Shown here one piece after another: positions 4,964 to 7,435 of a stretch of 7,435 bases of DNA; positions within the stretch are counted from its first letter, which is position 1; each line of letters starts with the position of its first letter. Both the position numbers and the translations under genes were made by a program. Origin of the DNA: Desulfobacteraceae bacterium (GTDB taxonomy: Bacteria; Desulfobacterota; Desulfobacteria; Desulfobacterales; SG8-13); NCBI GenBank assembly GCA_029287875.1, contig JARFQH010000109.1, positions 1-7,435 on the forward strand. The letters are read 5' to 3'. Under the pieces are notes generated by a model, which saw nothing but the letters and a program-made list of their open reading frames with translations, made no database searches and was not told the origin of the DNA.

Positions 4964-5722
4964 TTAAATACGGTTGTGGCGCCGCATGAGTCCTTCGACG
5001 GCGGCCAAGTCGTCCCTGGAGTTGATCCCTCGAAACTCCTGAGCGTTTTCCGCGACCATCGCCCCCACCTTGCCGTTGTCACGATGGCAGACGGCAACGA
5101 TATCGGTCAGGTAGAGCTCGCCTTGTGCTTTGTTGCGGTCGATTTTTTTCAAGGCGCGGGTCAAAAAAGGTTTGGCCACACAATAGATTCCGGTGTTGAC
5201 AATTCGGATTTTGCGCTGCTCCTCGGAGGCATCGGCTTCTTCAACGATGGCCACCACACGACCGGCGGCATCGATAACGATGCGGCCGTATCCGTACGGG
5301 TCTTCAACCGCAGTGGCCAGCACCGTGATATTGCGTCGGTGGGTGAGGTGGTCGGTGATCAAGTTCCGAATGGTGCTCTCGGTAACCAACGGGACGTCTC
5401 CGCAGAGAATCACTACGTGGCGGCATTCAACCGGAACATCGGGAAGAGCACTGGCCACGGCGTGTCCCGTACCGAGTTGCTGCTCTTGCAAGGTGTAGCG
5501 GACCCGTGCGCATTCGGTCACCACTTCTCGAACCTGCTCCGCCTGATGGCCGACGACCAGGATAACGTGTTCCCCGGCGACCTTGGCAGCGGTCTCCACG
5601 ACGTAAAGAATCATCGGTCGTCCGCAGACCTCGTGTAGAACCTTGGCCTTGTGAGATTTCATCCGGGTGCCCAGACCAGCGGCCAAAATGACGATTGCAA
5701 TATTTTCGTGGCGGAGTCGCAT
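4964..5722 (-). CDS. glmU: UDP-GlcNAc pyrophosphorylase, GlmU uridylyltransferase domain only
   Basis: Predicted to join GlcNAc-1-phosphate and UTP into UDP-GlcNAc, the precursor of peptidoglycan and lipopolysaccharide, in the cytoplasm. The 252 residues form one nucleotidyltransferase (Rossmann-like) domain: LAAGLGTRMK (13-22) with Arg20 and Lys27 of the nucleotide-binding loop, QEQQLGTGHAV (79-89), LCGDVPL (106-112) with the metal-binding Asp109, GYGRIV (144-149), IVNTGIY (174-180), NKAQGELYLTDIV (197-209), and RGIN with Asn234, the second metal ligand by alignment. Full GlmU is about 456 residues; the left-handed beta-helix acetyltransferase half is absent, the frame ends at TAA, and zapB follows, so nothing downstream supplies it. 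The loop has SHKAKVLH where GlmU usually has SDLPKVLH. The start is ATG with AAAGGA 4 nt upstream. It follows atpC, as in E. coli atpC-glmU, but behind a terminator hairpin. It could instead be a related sugar-1-phosphate nucleotidyltransferase. Confidence 0.85.
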   Translation of the reverse strand: MRLRHENIAIVILAAGLGTRMKSHKAKVLHEVCGRPMILYVVETAAKVAGEHVILVVGHQAEQVREVVTECARVRYTLQEQQLGTGHAVASALPDVPVECRHVVILCGDVPLVTESTIRNLITDHLTHRRNITVLATAVEDPYGYGRIVIDAAGRVVAIVEEADASEEQRKIRIVNTGIYCVAKPFLTRALKKIDRNKAQGELYLTDIVAVCHRDNGKVGAMVAENAQEFRGINSRDDLAAVEGLMRRHNRI

Positions 5723-5732
5723 CGAATCCTTT

Positions 5733-5774
5733 CAAGAAAAGAAAGGGTAAACCCACAAAGCCGGTTTACCCTTT
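5733..5774 (-). terminator. Intrinsic terminator after the atp operon
   Basis: On the minus strand AAAGGGTAAACC (5774-5763) and GGTTTACCCTTT (5753-5742) form a perfect 12-bp stem with a 9-nt loop, followed by the T-rich CTTTTCTT. This is a clear Rho-independent terminator form, 45 nt beyond the atpC stop. It ends only 9 nt before the glmU ribosome binding site (5732-5727), so glmU expression would depend on readthrough past it. Confidence 0.85.
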
Positions 5775-5818
5775 TGGAATGGCATCCTCATTCGGATAGC
5801 TTACAGTTCCAAATTTTG

Positions 5819-6238
5819 CTATCTCTTTCGCGATTCGGCCAGCCTGACCCGTTGCAAGGCTCTTTCGAGTGCAGCTCGCGCCCGGGTGAAATCGATGTCT
5901 TCTTTTTTGCGGTCTTCCACCATCCGTTTTTGAGCCCGCTCCAATGCCGCCATGGCCCGCTCGAGATCGATTTCGCGTCTTCGTTCGGCAGACTCGGCCA
6001 GAACGGTTACCTTGGTCGGCAGGGCTTCAGCAAACCCGCCACTGATGAAAACGGAGTGCTCGACACCGCTGGCATCCGTGTAACGGATGGTTCCGGTTTT
6101 CAGGGACGTCATGAATGGTGTGTGGCCACTAAGGACGCCGAATTCACCCAGCGTCCCCGGTGCCGCCACGATTTGGACGTCCTCGCTGACGACGATTTTT
6201 TCGGGGGTAACGACTTCCAGTTTAATTTTTTCAGCCAT
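5819..6238 (-). CDS. atpC: F-type ATP synthase epsilon subunit
   Basis: Part of the central stalk of F1; couples rotation of gamma and the c-ring to catalysis and can inhibit ATP hydrolysis. The 139-aa length is normal. The N-terminal beta-sandwich (about 1-85) carries the family signatures GEFGVLSGHTPFMT (31-44) and ISGGF (65-69). The C-terminal part (about 86-139) is the two-helix domain, full length and rich in Ala, Arg and Glu (ERAMAALERAQKRM). The start is ATG with AGGGGG 6 nt upstream. It begins 15 nt after the atpD stop, in the conserved atpD-atpC order, and is the last gene before the terminator. Confidence 0.97.
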   Translation of the reverse strand: MAEKIKLEVVTPEKIVVSEDVQIVAAPGTLGEFGVLSGHTPFMTSLKTGTIRYTDASGVEHSVFISGGFAEALPTKVTVLAESAERRREIDLERAMAALERAQKRMVEDRKKEDIDFTRARAALERALQRVRLAESRKR

Positions 6239-6253
6239 GCTATGCCCCCTTTG

Positions 6254-7435
6254 TTAAGCAGCCTCGTCCCTTTTCTTGGCATCTTCAACCACTTCCTCGA
6301 TGCCGCCCTTCATGTAGAAAGACTGTTCGGGAATGTGGTCATATTTGCCTTCGCAGATCTCTTTGAAGCTGCGAACGGTGTCCTCGATCTTGACGTACTT
6401 GCCGGCCTTTCCGGTAAAGGCCTCGGCCACGTGAAACGGTTGCGACAGGAATCGCTGAATCTTACGCGCCCTCGCGACGGTGACCTTGTCTTCATCGGAC
6501 AGCTCTTCGATGCCCAGAATGTCGATAATGTCCTGTAATTCTTTGTATTTCTGGAGGATCTGTTGCACCTGACGGGCTGTCCGGTAATGATCCTCTCCGA
6601 TGTAGTTCGCATCCAGAATTCGGGAGGTCGAGTCGAGCGGATCGACGGCCGGATAGATCCCGAGTTCCGCGATCTGGCGTGACAAAACCACGGTTCCATC
6701 CAAGTGAGCAAAGGTCGTGGCGGGGGCCGGGTCGGTGAGGTCGTCCGCCGGCACATACACGCACTGCACGGCCGTGATGGATCCCTTGTCGGTGGAGGTG
6801 ATGCGCTCCTGAAGTTCCCCCAGGTCGACTGCCAGGGTCGGCTGATAGCCGACCGCCGACGGCATGCGGCCAAGGAGGGCCGAAACCTCGGAACCGGCCT
6901 GGGTAAAGCGGAAAATGTTGTCGATGAAGATCAACACGTCCTGACCCTCTTCATCACGAAAGTATTCCGCGGCGGTCAAAGCCGAAAGGGCCACGCGGGC
7001 TCTCGCCCCTGGGGGCTCGGTCATCTGACCGTAAATCAGCGCCGCTTTGGGAAGAACGCCGGAGTCTTTCATTTCGTGATAAAGGTCATTGCCTTCACGA
7101 GTCCGTTCCCCAACGCCCGCAAAAACCGAAATACCGCCGTGCTGCATCGCGATGTTATGGACCATCTCCATCATGATAACGGTTTTGCCCACGCCTGCCC
7201 CGCCGAACATCCCCATCTTGCCGCCGCGGGGAAAAGGCACCAGCAGGTCGATCACCTTGACGCCGGTTTCCAGCACGCGCACGGTGACGTCCTGGTCGGT
7301 AAATTTGGGCGCCTCTCTGTGAATCCGCATCATCTTGTCCTGGCTGACAGGACCCAGCCCGTCCACCGGACGGCCGACGACGTTTAGAACGCGTCCCAGG
7401 CCGGCTTCGCCGACCGGCATCATGATCTGATTTCC
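6254..7435 (-). CDS. atpD: F-type ATP synthase beta subunit, 5' end outside window
   Basis: Catalytic subunit of F1 in membrane-bound ATP synthase; makes ATP from ADP and phosphate. The frame is open to the window edge (GNQIMMPVGEAGLG), so the N-terminal beta-barrel, roughly 75-85 residues, is missing. Counting from the first Met of MMPVGEAG, the visible 389 residues contain Walker A GGAGVGKT (74-81), GVGERTREGND (103-113) with the catalytic Glu106, Walker B LIFIDNI (164-170), PSAVGYQPTL (188-197), and the alpha/beta signature PAVDPLDSTS (258-267). The C-terminal helical domain ends normally. No catalytic residue is missing. The Met-Met at 7423 is internal, not the start. The upstream atp genes should continue beyond the window. 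Confidence 0.98.
   Translation of the reverse strand, partial: GNQIMMPVGEAGLGRVLNVVGRPVDGLGPVSQDKMMRIHREAPKFTDQDVTVRVLETGVKVIDLLVPFPRGGKMGMFGGAGVGKTVIMMEMVHNIAMQHGGISVFAGVGERTREGNDLYHEMKDSGVLPKAALIYGQMTEPPGARARVALSALTAAEYFRDEEGQDVLIFIDNIFRFTQAGSEVSALLGRMPSAVGYQPTLAVDLGELQERITSTDKGSITAVQCVYVPADDLTDPAPATTFAHLDGTVVLSRQIAELGIYPAVDPLDSTSRILDANYIGEDHYRTARQVQQILQKYKELQDIIDILGIEELSDEDKVTVARARKIQRFLSQPFHVAEAFTGKAGKYVKIEDTVRSFKEICEGKYDHIPEQSFYMKGGIEEVVEDAKKRDEAA

Noticed and set aside
5651..6538. Plus-strand open frame of 295 codons
   Set aside because: Antisense across glmU, atpC and atpD; it spans three real genes and their terminator, as expected for a chance frame in GC-rich DNA.

Overview
Every gene in the window reads on the minus strand, so the order of transcription runs from high to low coordinates: atpD (5' end outside the window), atpC, a stand-alone GlmU-type uridylyltransferase, zapB, zapA, 6S RNA (ssrS), rny, tyrS, and then the first ~145 nt of a 16S rRNA gene. 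The 16S start, the RNase Y and the gene order suggest a member of the Desulfobacterota (formerly Deltaproteobacteria), possibly a Desulfobacterales sulfate reducer. That placement is inference from a short 16S fragment and context, not from a search.

Region by region: 7435-5819 holds the end of an F-type ATP synthase operon (beta and epsilon subunits), closed by a 12-bp-stem intrinsic terminator at 5742-5774. The glmU-like gene follows, with its ribosome binding site only 9 nt beyond that hairpin. A strong sigma70-type promoter at 4932-4961 then starts a cell-division unit (zapB, zapA). Behind zapA lies about 600 nt without a protein gene. Its core is a convincing 6S RNA (about 3978-4164). 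A second structured stretch ending in a U-run (3833-3901) lies between the 6S RNA and rny, and I cannot assign it to a known family. RNase Y and tyrosyl-tRNA synthetase follow; the tyrS leader contains its own candidate promoter and a run of nine 7-bp repeat units. From 540 down to 146 there is an rRNA control region: two tandem promoters about 100 bp apart, an A/T-rich upstream element, a boxB-like hairpin and a boxA-like antitermination signal ahead of 16S.

The genes are growth-related housekeeping functions: ATP supply, UDP-GlcNAc formation for the envelope, Z-ring assembly, global control of RNA polymerase by 6S RNA, mRNA decay, tRNA charging and ribosome production. I see no mobile element, CRISPR array, defence system or sign of recent transfer, and no clearly new system. 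The points most worth a second look are non-coding: the unassigned structured RNA between 6S and rny, the terminator set against the glmU ribosome binding site, and the heptad repeats in the tyrS leader. The absence of the acetyltransferase half of GlmU is also notable. Three of the genes (tyrS, zapB, zapA) start with TTG or GTG.
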